Positions 26,037 through 39,738 of a stretch of 64,000 nt of DNA are shown here, piece by piece. A program made the position numbers and the translations under genes. Position 1 is the stretch's first letter, and each line of letters opens with the position of its first letter. Source of the stretch: an uncultured Alphaproteobacteria bacterium (GTDB taxonomy: Bacteria > Pseudomonadota > Alphaproteobacteria > Rhizobiales > Aestuariivirgaceae); NCBI GenBank assembly GCA_937872985.1, contig CALMUW010000087.1:26302-90301 (forward strand), in the 5' to 3' direction. Under the pieces are notes generated by a model. That model did not search any database and was not told the DNA's origin. It worked only from the letters and a program-made list of their open reading frames with translations.

Positions 26037-28523
26037 GTGAACGACACCGTCATCAACCACAACGGCAACCATGCCTTTGACAGCCTGCCGCAGCCCGGCC
26101 CGAACACGGCGGAGCAACTGGCCGCCGACCTGCTGAAGAAGCTGGCCTTTTCGGTGGGCAAGGATCCCGCCGCGGCCGAGGGTCACGACTGGCTGAAGGC
26201 CGCCATTCTGGTGATCCGCGACCGGGTGATCGGCCACTGGCTGAAGTCGGTGCGCGACACGGTCAACCATGAGACGAAGCGGGTCTATTACCTCTCCATG
26301 GAGTTCCTGATCGGCCGCCTGCTGCGCGATGCCGCAAGCAACCTCGGTCTCTATGACAATCTGCGCAGCGCCCTCGCCAGCCTGGATGTTGATGCCGACA
26401 TCATTGCCGCGCTGGAGCCGGACGCGGCCCTGGGCAACGGCGGCCTGGGCCGTCTCGCCGCCTGTTTCGTGGAAAGCATGGCGAGCCTCGGGATTTCCGC
26501 CTTCGGATATGGCATCCGCTATCGCTATGGCCTGTTCCGCCAGATCATCATCGACGGCAATCAGGTGGAATTGCCGGAGGACTGGCTGGCCCATGGCAAC
26601 CCCTGGGAATTCGAGCGCCGCGAGCGCGCCTTCGAGATCAGCTTCGGCGGCGTGGTGGAAACCCGCACCCAGGCCGATGGCACGGCGGAGAGCCACTGGA
26701 AACCCAACGACCGTCTGCTGGCGGTGGCCTACGACACGCCCATCTGCGGCTGGAAGGGCGGGCGGGTGAACACGCTGCGCCTGTGGAACGCGCTGCCCAT
26801 CGACCCCATCAAGCTTGACCAGTTCAATTCCGGCGACCACATCGGCGCCCAGGCCGAGGAAGCGCGGGTGGAAGCGCTGACCCGGGTGCTCTATCCCTCC
26901 GATTCGTCGCCCGCGGGCCAGGAGTTGCGTCTGCGGCAGGAATATTTCTTCACCTCGGCCTCGCTGCAGGACCTGATGCGCCGCCACATGCGGCAGTATG
27001 GCACCATCCATAATCTCGGGGACAAGGCGGCCATCCAGCTCAACGACACCCATCCCGCCATTGCGGTGGCCGAATTGATGCGGCTTCTGATCGACCACTA
27101 TCGGCTGCCGTGGGACGAGGCGTGGAACATCACGCGGGCCACCATCGCCTACACCAATCACACGCTGCTGCCGGAGGCGCTGGAAAGCTGGCCCGTGTCA
27201 CTGGTCGAGCGCCTGCTGCCGCGCCACATGCAGATCATCTACGCCATCAACGCCGGGGTCATTGCCGACGCGCACAAGAAGTCCATGGTGGATTTCGGCT
27301 TCCTCGGGGCCATCTCGCTCATCGACGAGAGCAATGGCCGACGCTTGCGCATGGGGCAATTGGCCTTCGTGGGGGCGCATTCCATCAACGGCGTGTCGGC
27401 GCTGCATTCCGAACTGATGAAGAAGACCGTGTTCAAGGACCTGAACACGCTTTATCCCGGCCGCATCAACAACAAGACCAATGGCATCACGCCGCGGCGC
27501 TGGCTGATGCAGGCCAACCCGGGCCTGACCGGCCTCATCCGCGAGGCCATCGGTGACGGCTTCATGGACAATGCCGAACGGCTCACGGCCCTCGACGGCT
27601 TTGCCGAGGATGCCGCCTTCCGCGAGAAATATGCGGCAGTCAAATGGGCCAACAAGCTGAAGCTGGCCCAGCTCATTTCGACGCGCGCCGGCGTCCACGC
27701 CGATCCCGCCGCCATCTTCGATGTGCAGATCAAGCGCATCCATGAATACAAGCGCCAGCTTCTGGGCATCCTGGAAGCGGTGGCCATGTATAATGCCATC
27801 AAGGCCGATCCGGCGCGGACCTTTGTGCCACGGGTCAAGATCTTCGCGGGCAAGGCCGCCGCCTCCTATACCGAAGCCAAGACCATCATCCGGCTGATCA
27901 ATGACGTGGCCCAGGTGGTGAACAATGATCCGGTGGTGGGTGACCGGCTGAAGGTGGTGTTCCTGCCCAACTACAATGTGACGCTGGCCGAAATGATTGT
28001 GCCCGCCGCCGACATTTCAGAGCAGATTTCCACCGCGGGCATGGAGGCCTCGGGCACCGGCAACATGAAACTGGCGCTGAACGGGGCGATCACCGTGGGC
28101 ACGCTGGATGGTGCCAACATCGAGATCCTGGAACAGGCGGGGGCCGACAATCTCTTCATCTTCGGGCTGACCGCCGCCGAGGTGGCGGAAGCGCGCCTGC
28201 GCGGCCACAATTCGCGGGCCATCGTGGAGGGCAATCCGGCATTGAAGCAGGTCATCGACCTCATCGGCTCCGGCGCCTTCTCGCCGGCCGAGCCGGGGCG
28301 CTATCACGGGCTGGTGAACCGCCTGCTCGACCATGATTATTTCATGGTGACCGCCGATTTTGCCGCCTATCTCGCCGCCATGGCCAAGGCCGAGGAGGCC
28401 TGGCGCGACCCCGCCCGCTGGCAGGCCATGGCCATTCACAACACCGCGCGGCTGGGGTGGTTTTCCTCCGACCGGACCATCCGGCAATATGCCTCGGAAA
28501 TCTGGAATGTGCCGGTGACATAA
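26037..28523 (+). CDS. glgP: Glycogen phosphorylase
   Basis: GlgP releases glucose 1-phosphate from glycogen. The 828-residue protein starts at GTG 26037 and is full length. PLP is held by Lys678 in the EASGTGNMKLALNG motif, and LSMEFLIGRLL, GNGGLGRLAACF and IFAGKAAASYTEAK are conserved. It is the first gene of glgP-B-C-A-pgm-glgX/malQ-nudix; glgB starts 56 nt after it. Confidence 0.98.
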   Translation: MNDTVINHNGNHAFDSLPQPGPNTAEQLAADLLKKLAFSVGKDPAAAEGHDWLKAAILVIRDRVIGHWLKSVRDTVNHETKRVYYLSMEFLIGRLLRDAASNLGLYDNLRSALASLDVDADIIAALEPDAALGNGGLGRLAACFVESMASLGISAFGYGIRYRYGLFRQIIIDGNQVELPEDWLAHGNPWEFERRERAFEISFGGVVETRTQADGTAESHWKPNDRLLAVAYDTPICGWKGGRVNTLRLWNALPIDPIKLDQFNSGDHIGAQAEEARVEALTRVLYPSDSSPAGQELRLRQEYFFTSASLQDLMRRHMRQYGTIHNLGDKAAIQLNDTHPAIAVAELMRLLIDHYRLPWDEAWNITRATIAYTNHTLLPEALESWPVSLVERLLPRHMQIIYAINAGVIADAHKKSMVDFGFLGAISLIDESNGRRLRMGQLAFVGAHSINGVSALHSELMKKTVFKDLNTLYPGRINNKTNGITPRRWLMQANPGLTGLIREAIGDGFMDNAERLTALDGFAEDAAFREKYAAVKWANKLKLAQLISTRAGVHADPAAIFDVQIKRIHEYKRQLLGILEAVAMYNAIKADPARTFVPRVKIFAGKAAASYTEAKTIIRLINDVAQVVNNDPVVGDRLKVVFLPNYNVTLAEMIVPAADISEQISTAGMEASGTGNMKLALNGAITVGTLDGANIEILEQAGADNLFIFGLTAAEVAEARLRGHNSRAIVEGNPALKQVIDLIGSGAFSPAEPGRYHGLVNRLLDHDYFMVTADFAAYLAAMAKAEEAWRDPARWQAMAIHNTARLGWFSSDRTIRQYASEIWNVPVT

Positions 28524-28579
28524 TTCCGGTTGCGCTGCCCCGCCTCACGGTCTCATAGTGGGGGCCACGGGGTGGGTTC

Positions 28580-30790
28580 ATGGGTTACAACAGGCTCAAC
28601 CAGCAAGAAGCCGAAGCCATCGTCACCGGACGCCACGAGAATGTGTTTGCCGTTCTCGGTCTTCATGAAATGGACCAAGGTTTTGTGGCCCGCTGCTTCC
28701 TGCCGGGGGCCGAGGCGGTGGAAGCCTTCGACCCCAGGGGCAAGTCCCTCGGCACCCTCACCCGCATTCATGATGCCGGATTGTTTGAAGGACCGGTCAA
28801 GCTGAAGCAGCGCGCGCTGCTGCGGTTTTTCGCCAGGCGCGGGGGAGACACCTGGGAGGTGGTGGACCCCTACAGTTTCGGCCCGGTGCTGGGGCCCATG
28901 GACGATTATCTCGCGGTCGAGGGCACCCACTTCCGGCTCCACGAGAAGCTTGGCGCGCATCCCATGGTTCATGGCGGGGTGGCGGGCGTGCATTTCGCCG
29001 TCTGGGCGCCCAATGCCCGGCGCGTGTCAGTGATCGGCGACTTCAACCATTGGCATGGTGCGGTTCATGTCATGCGCAAGCGCATGGCCACCGGCATGCA
29101 CGAGATCTTCATCCCCGCCGCGCGCGCAGGCCAGCTCTACAAGTTCGAGATCATCGGTCCCGATGGCGCGCTCCTGCCGCTGAAGAGCGATCCTTACGCC
29201 TTTGCCGCCGAACTGCGGCCCGGCACGGCCTCGCTCATCACCGATATTTCAACCTTCACCTGGACCGACCAGGACTGGCTGGCAAGGCGGGCCGAGCGCG
29301 ACCATCGCCGTTCGCCCATGACCATCTACGAGGTGCACGCCGGATCCTGGCGGCGGGGCGACGACAACCGCTTCCTGACCTACGACGAACTGGCCGAGCA
29401 GCTCATTCCCTATGTGCAGTGGATGGGCTTCACCCACATCGAGTTCCTGCCGCTCAACGAGCATCCCTATGATCCGTCCTGGGGCTATCAGCCCACCGGG
29501 ATTTATGCCCCCACCTCGCGCTTCGGCGATCCCGCAGGCTTTGCCCGCTTCGTCAACCGGGCGCATGAGGCGGGCATCGGCATCATCATGGACTGGGTGC
29601 CGGGCCATTTCCCCACCGACCCCTCCGGCCTGGCGCGTTTCGACGGCACGGCCCTGTATGAACACGAGGACCCGCGCCAGGGTTTCCACCCCGACTGGAA
29701 TACGGCCATTTACAATTTTGGCCGCACCGAGGTCACTTCCTTCCTCATCAACAATGCGCTGTTCTGGTTCGAGGTCTATCACATCGATGGCTTGCGCGTG
29801 GATGCGGTGGCCTCCATGCTCTATCTCGATTATTCGCGGCGTGAGGGCGAGTGGATTCCCAATGTCCACGGCGGGCGCGAGAACCTTGAGGCCATCGCCT
29901 TCATGCGCCGCCTCAACGAGGTGGTCTATGCAGCCCACCCCGGCATCATGATGATCGCCGAGGAATCGACCGCCTTTCCCGGCGTGTCGCAGCCGACATC
30001 AGCCGGGGGGCTGGGTTTCGGTTTCAAGTGGAACATGGGCTTCATGAACGACACGCTGTCCTACATGGCGCGTGACCCCATCTATCGCCGCCACCATCAC
30101 AGCCAGATCACCTTCGGACTGCTCTATGCCTTCTCGGAAAATTTCGTGCTGCCGCTCAGCCACGACGAGGTGGTGCATGGCAAGGGCTCGCTCCTCACCA
30201 AGATGGGCGGCGACGACTGGTGCAAGTTTGCCGGGCTGCGGGCCTATCTGACGCTCATGTGGGCGCATCCCGGCAAGAAGCTCTTGTTCATGGGCCAGGA
30301 ACTGGCACCCTGGAGCGAATGGAGCGAGAGCCGCAGCCTCGACTGGCATCTCGAAGCCCATGCGCCGCACCGGGGCCTGCAATGGCTGGTGCGCGACCTG
30401 AACCATCTGCACCGCGACCTCGCCGCGCTGCATGGCCGCGACGCCGAGGGCGAGGGCTTCACCTGGCTCATCCCCGACGACCATGACAATTCGGTCTTCG
30501 CCTGGGCGCGCTTTGCCAGGGATGCGCCGCCCGTGGTGCTCATCGCCAATCTGACGCCGGTGGCGCGCGAGGGCTATGAAGTGCCCCTGCCCCGCGCCGG
30601 CACCTGGCGCGAGCGGGTGAACAGCGACGCCCAGGCCTATTGGGGGTCGGGCCTCGGCAATGGCGGCAGGGTCGAGGCCGAGGCCGTGCCGCACCGGGGC
30701 TTTCCGGCGCGGGCGCGGCTGCTGCTGCCGCCCATGGCCAGCATCATTCTCGAATTTGACGGGTATCACACAAGGGATCTTCACCCATGA
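28580..30790 (+). CDS. glgB: 1,4-alpha-glucan branching enzyme
   Basis: The 736-residue GH13 enzyme makes alpha-1,6 branches. It has an N-terminal extension domain, a CBM48 module ([21 protein letters not shown], about residues 133-230) and the catalytic barrel with nucleophile Asp408 in [10 protein letters not shown] and acid Glu461/462 in [11 protein letters not shown], plus [15 protein letters not shown]. The stop overlaps glgC by 4 nt. Confidence 0.98.
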   Translation: MGYNRLNQQEAEAIVTGRHENVFAVLGLHEMDQGFVARCFLPGAEAVEAFDPRGKSLGTLTRIHDAGLFEGPVKLKQRALLRFFARRGGDTWEVVDPYSFGPVLGPMDDYLAVEGTHFRLHEKLGAHPMVHGGVAGVHFAVWAPNARRVSVIGDFNHWHGAVHVMRKRMATGMHEIFIPAARAGQLYKFEIIGPDGALLPLKSDPYAFAAELRPGTASLITDISTFTWTDQDWLARRAERDHRRSPMTIYEVHAGSWRRGDDNRFLTYDELAEQLIPYVQWMGFTHIEFLPLNEHPYDPSWGYQPTGIYAPTSRFGDPAGFARFVNRAHEAGIGIIMDWVPGHFPTDPSGLARFDGTALYEHEDPRQGFHPDWNTAIYNFGRTEVTSFLINNALFWFEVYHIDGLRVDAVASMLYLDYSRREGEWIPNVHGGRENLEAIAFMRRLNEVVYAAHPGIMMIAEESTAFPGVSQPTSAGGLGFGFKWNMGFMNDTLSYMARDPIYRRHHHSQITFGLLYAFSENFVLPLSHDEVVHGKGSLLTKMGGDDWCKFAGLRAYLTLMWAHPGKKLLFMGQELAPWSEWSESRSLDWHLEAHAPHRGLQWLVRDLNHLHRDLAALHGRDAEGEGFTWLIPDDHDNSVFAWARFARDAPPVVLIANLTPVAREGYEVPLPRAGTWRERVNSDAQAYWGSGLGNGGRVEAEAVPHRGFPARARLLLPPMASIILEFDGYHTRDLHP

Positions 30791-32048
30791 CCCAGGACAG
30801 GAAATTTGCGCCCCTTTCACGCGATGCCATGGCCTATGTGCTGGCGGGCGGGCGCGGCTCGCGCCTGATGGAACTGACCGACCGGCGCGCCAAGCCCGCC
30901 GTCTATTTCGGCGGCAAGACCCGGATCATCGACTTTGCCCTGTCCAATGCGCTCAACTCCGGCATCCGCCGCTTCGGGGTGGCCACGCAATACAAGGCCC
31001 ATTCCCTCATCCGCCATTTGCAGCGCGGCTGGAACTTCCTGCGGCCCGAACGCAACGAGGGTTTTGACGTGCTGCCCGCCTCGCAGCGCGTGTCCGAGGA
31101 CCAGTGGTATAATGGCACGGCGGACGCGGTCTATCAGAACGCCGACATCGTGCAGGACTATGCCCCCGACCACATGGTCATTCTGGCGGGCGACCACATC
31201 TACAAGATGGACTATGAAATCATGCTGCAACAGCATGAGGACCAGGACGCCGATGTGACCGTGGGCTGCCTGGAGGTGCCCAAGGCGGATGCCTCGGGTT
31301 TCGGCATCATGCATGTGGACGAGCGTGAGCGCATCGTCGACTTCATCGAGAAGCCCAAGGATCCGCCGACCCTTCCGGGCAAGCCCGACACCTGCCTCGC
31401 CTCCATGGGCATCTATGTCTTCCGCACCAAGTTCCTCTTCGATCTTTTGACCGAGGATGCGGCCGACCCGCATTCGTCGCACGATTTCGGCAAGGACATC
31501 ATTCCGCATGTGGTGAAACACGGCAAGGCGGTGGCCCACCGCTTCGCCAAATCCTGCGTGCGGTCCAGTTTCGAACACGAACCCTATTGGCGCGACGTGG
31601 GAACGGTGGACGCCTATTGGGAAGCCAACATCGACCTCACCGCCACGGTGCCGGCGCTTGACATCTATGATCACGAGTGGCCCATCTGGACCTTCTCGGA
31701 AATCACCCCGCCCGCGAAATTCGTGCACGACGAGGACGGCCGGCGCGGCATGGCCATTTCCTCGCTGGTGTCCGGCGGCTGCATTGTCTCCGGCGCCAGC
31801 ATCAAGCGCACGCTCTTGTCCACCGGCTGCCGGATCAATTCCTTCTCGCACATGGAGGAGGCCGTGGTGCTGCCCTATGTCCATGTCGGCCGCAAGGTCC
31901 ATCTGAAGCGGGTGGTCATCGACCGCGGCGTGGTCATTCCCGATGGCCTGGTGGTGGGCGAGGATCCCGAGGTCGACGCCCAGCGCTTCCGCCGCACCGC
32001 CAACGGCATCTGCCTCATCACCCAGCCCATGATCGACGCGCTCAAGAC

Positions 32049-32052
<4 letters not shown>
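30787..32052 (+). CDS. glgC: Glucose-1-phosphate adenylyltransferase
   Basis: GlgC makes ADP-glucose, the committed and normally allosterically controlled step of glycogen synthesis. The 421-residue protein has [11 protein letters not shown] near the start, the [20 protein letters not shown] effector/substrate loop, GTADAVYQN, and a C-terminal left-handed beta-helix. It overlaps glgB and glgA by 4 nt each, so expression is coupled. Confidence 0.98.
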
Positions 32053-35108
<3,056 letters not shown>

Positions 35109-35109
<1 letters not shown>

Positions 35110-38100
35110 TGGCAGCACCCCTCGGCATAACGCCGGGCCGCCCCCAGCCCCTCGGCGCGTCGTGCCGTGACGGCGGGGTCAACTTCGCCGTGGCCTCGCG
35201 CCATGCGGAAAGGGTTTTCGTCTGCCTTTTTGACGACACGGGCGAGACGCAGCGCCTTGCCCTGCCGGGGCGCGATGGCGATGTGTGCCACGGTTTCATC
35301 GCCGGGCTGGCCCCGGGCCAGGCCTATGGGTTGCGGGCCGAGGGGCCATGGGACCCGGCGGCGGGGCATCTTTTCGATGCGGCCAAGCTGCTGGTGGACC
35401 CCCATGCCACGGCGCTGGACCGACCCTTCCGCTGGCATCCTGATCTCGCCCGGCGCGGGGTCGATACGCACCCTCTGGTGCCGCGCGCCCTGGTGCAGGA
35501 CACGCTTGCCCTGCCACGCCCGCGCGTGGCCCGTGCGCCCCACGTCATCTATGAAATCAATGTGCGCGGGTTCACCATGCGCCACCCGGAGGTGCCGGAA
35601 GCCCAGCGCGGCACCGTTGCGGCGCTGGCCCATCCCGCCGTCATGGCGCATCTGAAAAGGCTCGGCGTCGATACGCTGGAACTGATGCCGCTGGCCGCCT
35701 TCATCGACGAGCGTCACCTGCCGGGCCTCGGCCTTGGCAATGCCTGGGGCTACAACCCGGTGCAGTTCCTGGCCCCCGATCCGCGCCTTGCCCCCGGCGG
35801 CGTGGACGAAATCCGCGCCACGCTGGCCAAACTGCACGCCGAGGGTTTTCAGGTCGTGCTCGACGTGGTGCTGAATCACACGGGCGAAAGCGACCTTCTG
35901 GGGGCGACCCTGGCGCTGCGCGGGCTGGACAATGCCGGTTATTACGCCTGGGCCAAGGGCGAGCCGGTCAATGACACGGGCTGCGGCAACACGCTGGCGC
36001 TGCATCAGCCGCTGGCCTTTGCCTATGGCCTGGCCGCGCTGCGCCACTGGGCCAGCCTTGGCTTCGACGGCTTCCGCTATGACCTGGCCACCGTCATGGG
36101 GCGCGAGGCACAGGGCTTCAACCCCGACGCCGCCTTCCTGACGGCGGTGGTGAATGATCCCGTGCTGGCGGGCTTGCGCCACATCGCCGAGCCCTGGGAC
36201 GTGGGGCCGGGCGGCTATCAGCTCGGCAATTTTCCGCCGGCCTTCGCCGAATGGAATGACCGCTACCGCGACGAGGTGCGCCACTTCTGGCGCGGCGATG
36301 CCCATGCGCATCAGAGTTTTGCCACCCGCCTTGCCGGCTCGTCCGATCTGTTCGGGCCACGCCACCGGCGGCCTTCGGCCTCCATCAATTTCGCCGCCGC
36401 CCACGATGGCTTCACCCTGGCCGACGTGGCACGCTTCGAGCACAAGGACAATTTCGCCAACGGCGAGGACAATCGCGACGGCAACAGCTTCGAGCCGTGC
36501 TGGGTGAGCGCCACGCCGGAGACCGACGTCGCGGCCATGCTGGCGACGCTCTTCCTGTCGCGCGGCACGCCCATGCTGACGGCGGGCGATGAGTTGGGCC
36601 GCAGCCAGCAGGGCAACAACAATGCCTATGCCCAGAACAACGCGTTGACCTGGACAGACTGGCAGGGGGCCGACCAGCGCCGCCTCGACCTCGTGGCCGG
36701 ACTCGTGGCCTTCCGCGCCCGCCATGCCGCCTATTTCGCCGACCGCTTCCTCACCGGGGCAGCCGACGATCCGTGCAGCCCGCCCGATGCGGAATGGTTT
36801 TCGGCCACGGGAGGGGCGCTGACGGCGGCGGGCTGGGAGGCACCTCACCTCGATGTGCTGGTCCTGGCGCTGGGGGCCGAGACGGAGACGGCGCGGCTCC
36901 TCCTCCTCTTTCATCGCGGCCCTGAGGTCTGTGACATCACCCTGCCGCCCGCCGCCGAGGGTCTGGTCTGGGCGGTGGCCGATCCGCTGTTTGCCGGGGC
37001 GATTACCCTGCGGGGTGGCATGGCCAGCCTCGCGCCGCGCGCCGTGGCGGCCCTGAAGGAAGCGGCCCCGCACGGGGGCAAGACGCGCGCCTGCGACCGC
37101 ATGGTGCGGGCGGTGGCCGAGGCGGCGGGTCTGGCCAGCCAGTGGCGTGACCTCGATGGCCGCTGGCACCAGACGCCCGTGGCGACGCTGCGCCATCTGC
37201 TGGGCGAGTTGAGGATTGACGCGGAAACGCCCGCGGCGGCGCGCGCCGCCTGCCGGGCGCTGGTGCAGCGGCAGGCGCAGAAGCGCACCCATGTGGTGAC
37301 GGCGGACGCGGCAGTCAGGCTCAACCTTGGTGACGGCGCGGCGGGCTTTCCGGCGCGGCGCCTGACCCTCACGCTGGACAGCGGTGATGCCCTGACCATC
37401 ACCCGGCCCGGCGGCCAGGCCGAGCTTGCCCTGCCGCCGCTGCCCATGGGCATTCATCAGGTGGCGGATGACATGGGCGCGCTCACGGTGATTGCCGCGC
37501 CCGCGACCTGCCATGTGGCGGAGGATATCGCCGCCGGTCAGAAGTGTTTCGGCCTGGGCACCCATCTCTATGCGCTGCGCGACGGGCGCGACTGGGGCAT
37601 CGGCGATTTCACCACGCTCAATTGCTTCATGGCGGAGACGGCGCGGGCGGGCGGCAGTTTTGCCGGGATCAATCCGCTGCATCTGCTCTTCATCAACGAC
37701 CGCGAGCGCGCCAGCCCCTATCAGCCGGACGACCGGCGCAAGCTGGACCCCATCTATCTCGATGTGAGCAAGGTTCCGGGGGCCAGTCCGACCACGGCTG
37801 AAATGCATGAGGCCGCCCATCTCCGCAGTCTCAGGCATGTCAATTATTCCGCCGTCTGGGCGCTGAAGGACAAGGTGCTGGCCCGCGCCTTTGGCGGCGG
37901 CGACGCCAAGGCCTATGCCCAGTGGCTGCAACAGCAGGCCGAAGCGCAACTGGCGGCGGCGGTGACGGCCACGGGCCTGCGCCATGGGCTGTACCGCGAC
38001 CTGGCCCTTGGCGCGGGCCTGGACAGCGCCGAGGTGACGGGCGATGCCGCTCTTTATGTCACGGGGGCGTCTTTGGGCGCGCCGCCGGACGTCTTTGCCC

Positions 38101-38834
38101 GCGACGGTCAGGTCTGGGGCCTGCCGCCGATGAACCCCTTCGAACTGGAGGCGCGCGCCTATGCGCCCTTCCGCGCGCTCCTGGCCGCCAACATGCGCCA
38201 CGCCGGCATGGTGCGCATCGACCACGTGCTGGGCATGGCGCGGCAGTTCTGGGTGCCCCATGGCGCGGCGGGGTGCGATGGCACCTATATGACCATTCCG
38301 CTCGATGTGATGGCGGCGATCATCGCCATTGAAAGCCAGCGCGCCCGCTGCATGGTGATCGGCGAAGACCTGGGCACCGTGCCCGAGGGCCTGCACCGGG
38401 TGATGCGCCAACGCCAGATCTTCTCCTGTGTGATGATGTGGTTCGAGCGCGATGGCCTGACCTTCCGCGACCCCGCGCATTATCCGCGCGAGAGCCTTGC
38501 TGCCCTGTCGTCGCATGATCTCAAGCCCTTCATGGGCTGGCGGGCTGGCGCCAGCGCCGATGACGTGACCGCATTGGAACAGGCGGCGACGGCGCGGGGC
38601 CATGATGCAGCCGGCCTGATGGCGGCGGCGCATGGCATGGTCGCGGCCTCGCCCGCGCTTTTCATGCAGGTGCAGGCCGATGACCTCACGGGCGAGACGG
38701 CACCGCTCAATGTGCCGGGCACCGACCGGGAGAATCCCAACTGGCGGCGGCGGCTGGCGGCGGATGTCGCTGCCATCACCGGAAATCCAACGGCGCGCGC
38801 CGTGCTGGCGGCGGTGCGGGCGGGGGGCCGGTGA
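35109..38834 (+). CDS. GlgX-MalQ fusion: glycogen debranching enzyme and 4-alpha-glucanotransferase
   Basis: One 1241-residue frame encodes two enzymes. Residues 1 to about 645 are an isoamylase-type debrancher (CBM48 then GH13) with nucleophile Asp325 in FDGFRYDLA, acid Glu361 in HIAEPWD and Asp433 in AAHDGF. From about residue 650 a GH77 amylomaltase follows, with FGLGTHLYALRDGRDWGIGDF, Asp1038 in MVRIDHVLG, Glu1086 in VIGEDLGTVP and Asp1137 in SSHDLKPF. Both catalytic sets are complete. In most bacteria these are separate genes. The fusion would pass the linear maltodextrins freed by debranching directly to disproportionation. The linker is short and no stop or frameshift is visible. Confidence 0.93.
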
Positions 38835-39412
38835 TGCGTTTCAAAATCCTGTCGGCGGAAGTGGTGGCCCAGGTCTGGTCCAGGGTTTACCGCGTGGTGG
38901 TGCGCCAGACGCGGGCCGATGGGCGGGAGGAAGACCTTGTCCGCGAGGTGGTGGACCATGGCGGGGCGGCGGCGGTGCTGCCCCTTGATCCGCAACGCGG
39001 CACCTGCCTGCTGGTGCGGCAGATGCGGGCGGGAGCGTTTTTTGCGGGCCATCACGCGCCGCTGCTGGAGGTCTGCGCCGGCCTGCTCGATCACGATGAT
39101 CCCGAGACGTGCGCCCGGCGCGAGGCGCTGGAGGAACTGGGCTGCCGGGTGCATGACTTGACCTTTGTCATGAAGGCCTTCGCCACGCCGGGGGCGCATA
39201 CGGAATTTCTCCACTTCTTCACCGCTACCTACGGGCCAGAAGACCGCATCGCGGCGGGCGGCGGGGTTGAACACGAGGGCGAAGACATCGAGGTGGTGGA
39301 GATGGCGCTGGCGGATGCCCACGCCCTCATCGCCACGGGCGGCATTGTGGACGCCAAGACCATCATCATGCTGCAGCACGCCTGGGCGGCGCACAGCGCC
39401 TATAACGGTTAA
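38834..39412 (+). CDS. Nudix hydrolase at the end of the glycogen operon
   Basis: The ATG overlaps the previous stop (TGATG), giving 192 residues. The REALEELG half of the Nudix box is clear; the first half has Asp in place of the usual Glu. Overall it looks like the NudK/ADP-sugar pyrophosphatase branch. Because it is coupled to ADP-glucose-making genes, ADP-glucose hydrolysis (AspP-like) is an attractive guess, but ADP-ribose or GDP-mannose are equally allowed by the sequence. Confidence 0.82.
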   Translation: MRFKILSAEVVAQVWSRVYRVVVRQTRADGREEDLVREVVDHGGAAAVLPLDPQRGTCLLVRQMRAGAFFAGHHAPLLEVCAGLLDHDDPETCARREALEELGCRVHDLTFVMKAFATPGAHTEFLHFFTATYGPEDRIAAGGGVEHEGEDIEVVEMALADAHALIATGGIVDAKTIIMLQHAWAAHSAYNG

Positions 39413-39453
39413 TCCGCCGTAACGAAAAAATTGCCGCAGGGCCGGATTTTTTC
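39413..39453. other. Spacer after the Nudix gene
   Basis: An A-rich and T-rich stretch lacking a clear hairpin terminator. It forms the start of the 326-nt gap before the ornithine decarboxylase; the rest is described as promoter and leader. Confidence 0.4.
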
Positions 39454-39481
39454 TTGAACCGGACCCGCGAATCCATCATAT
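39454..39481 (+). promoter_or_regulatory. Candidate promoter of the ornithine decarboxylase gene
   Basis: TTGAAC (39454) and TCATAT (39476) are spaced by 16 nt, about 250 nt before the coding start. This fits a transcript with a long structured leader. Confidence 0.4.
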
Positions 39482-39484
39482 GCG

Positions 39485-39738
39485 CGCTGCCCAAAGTCGC
39501 ACGTGCCTTTAAGGTCTCCCCAAAGCAACGACGGTGCGGGCTTCTGGTCTCTTCCGGTTCTTCCACAGGCCGGGGTTACTGAGAGGCTTCACGTTCTTGC
39601 GCCCCATGTGCGGCCGGCTTTCCGGTCAATCCAAGGCGAAACAGTTATCTCCCGGACGTTCTGCCGCGTTTCCATCGCGCGGCGAGCCACCGGGAGCGCT
39701 GGCTCATCTGTTCACTCTTTCGCCGGAGGATCGGACCC
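39485..39738 (+). ncRNA. Probable speF-type leader RNA of the ornithine decarboxylase gene
   Basis: An approximately 250-nt non-coding, structure-rich stretch precedes an alphaproteobacterial ornithine decarboxylase, exactly where the conserved speF RNA motif (Corbino et al. 2005) occurs. Local pairings include CCTTTAAGG and the hairpin GAGCCA/TGGCTC at 39684-39705, followed by a short T-rich stretch and the GGAGG ribosome site. I recognise it by position and composition; I have not verified the full consensus fold. Confidence 0.55.

Noticed and set aside
39480..39512. Ten-codon upstream ORF in the decarboxylase leader
   Set aside because: Its ATG overlaps the candidate -10 box, so it would not be transcribed, and it contains no ornithine or proline-type stalling pattern.
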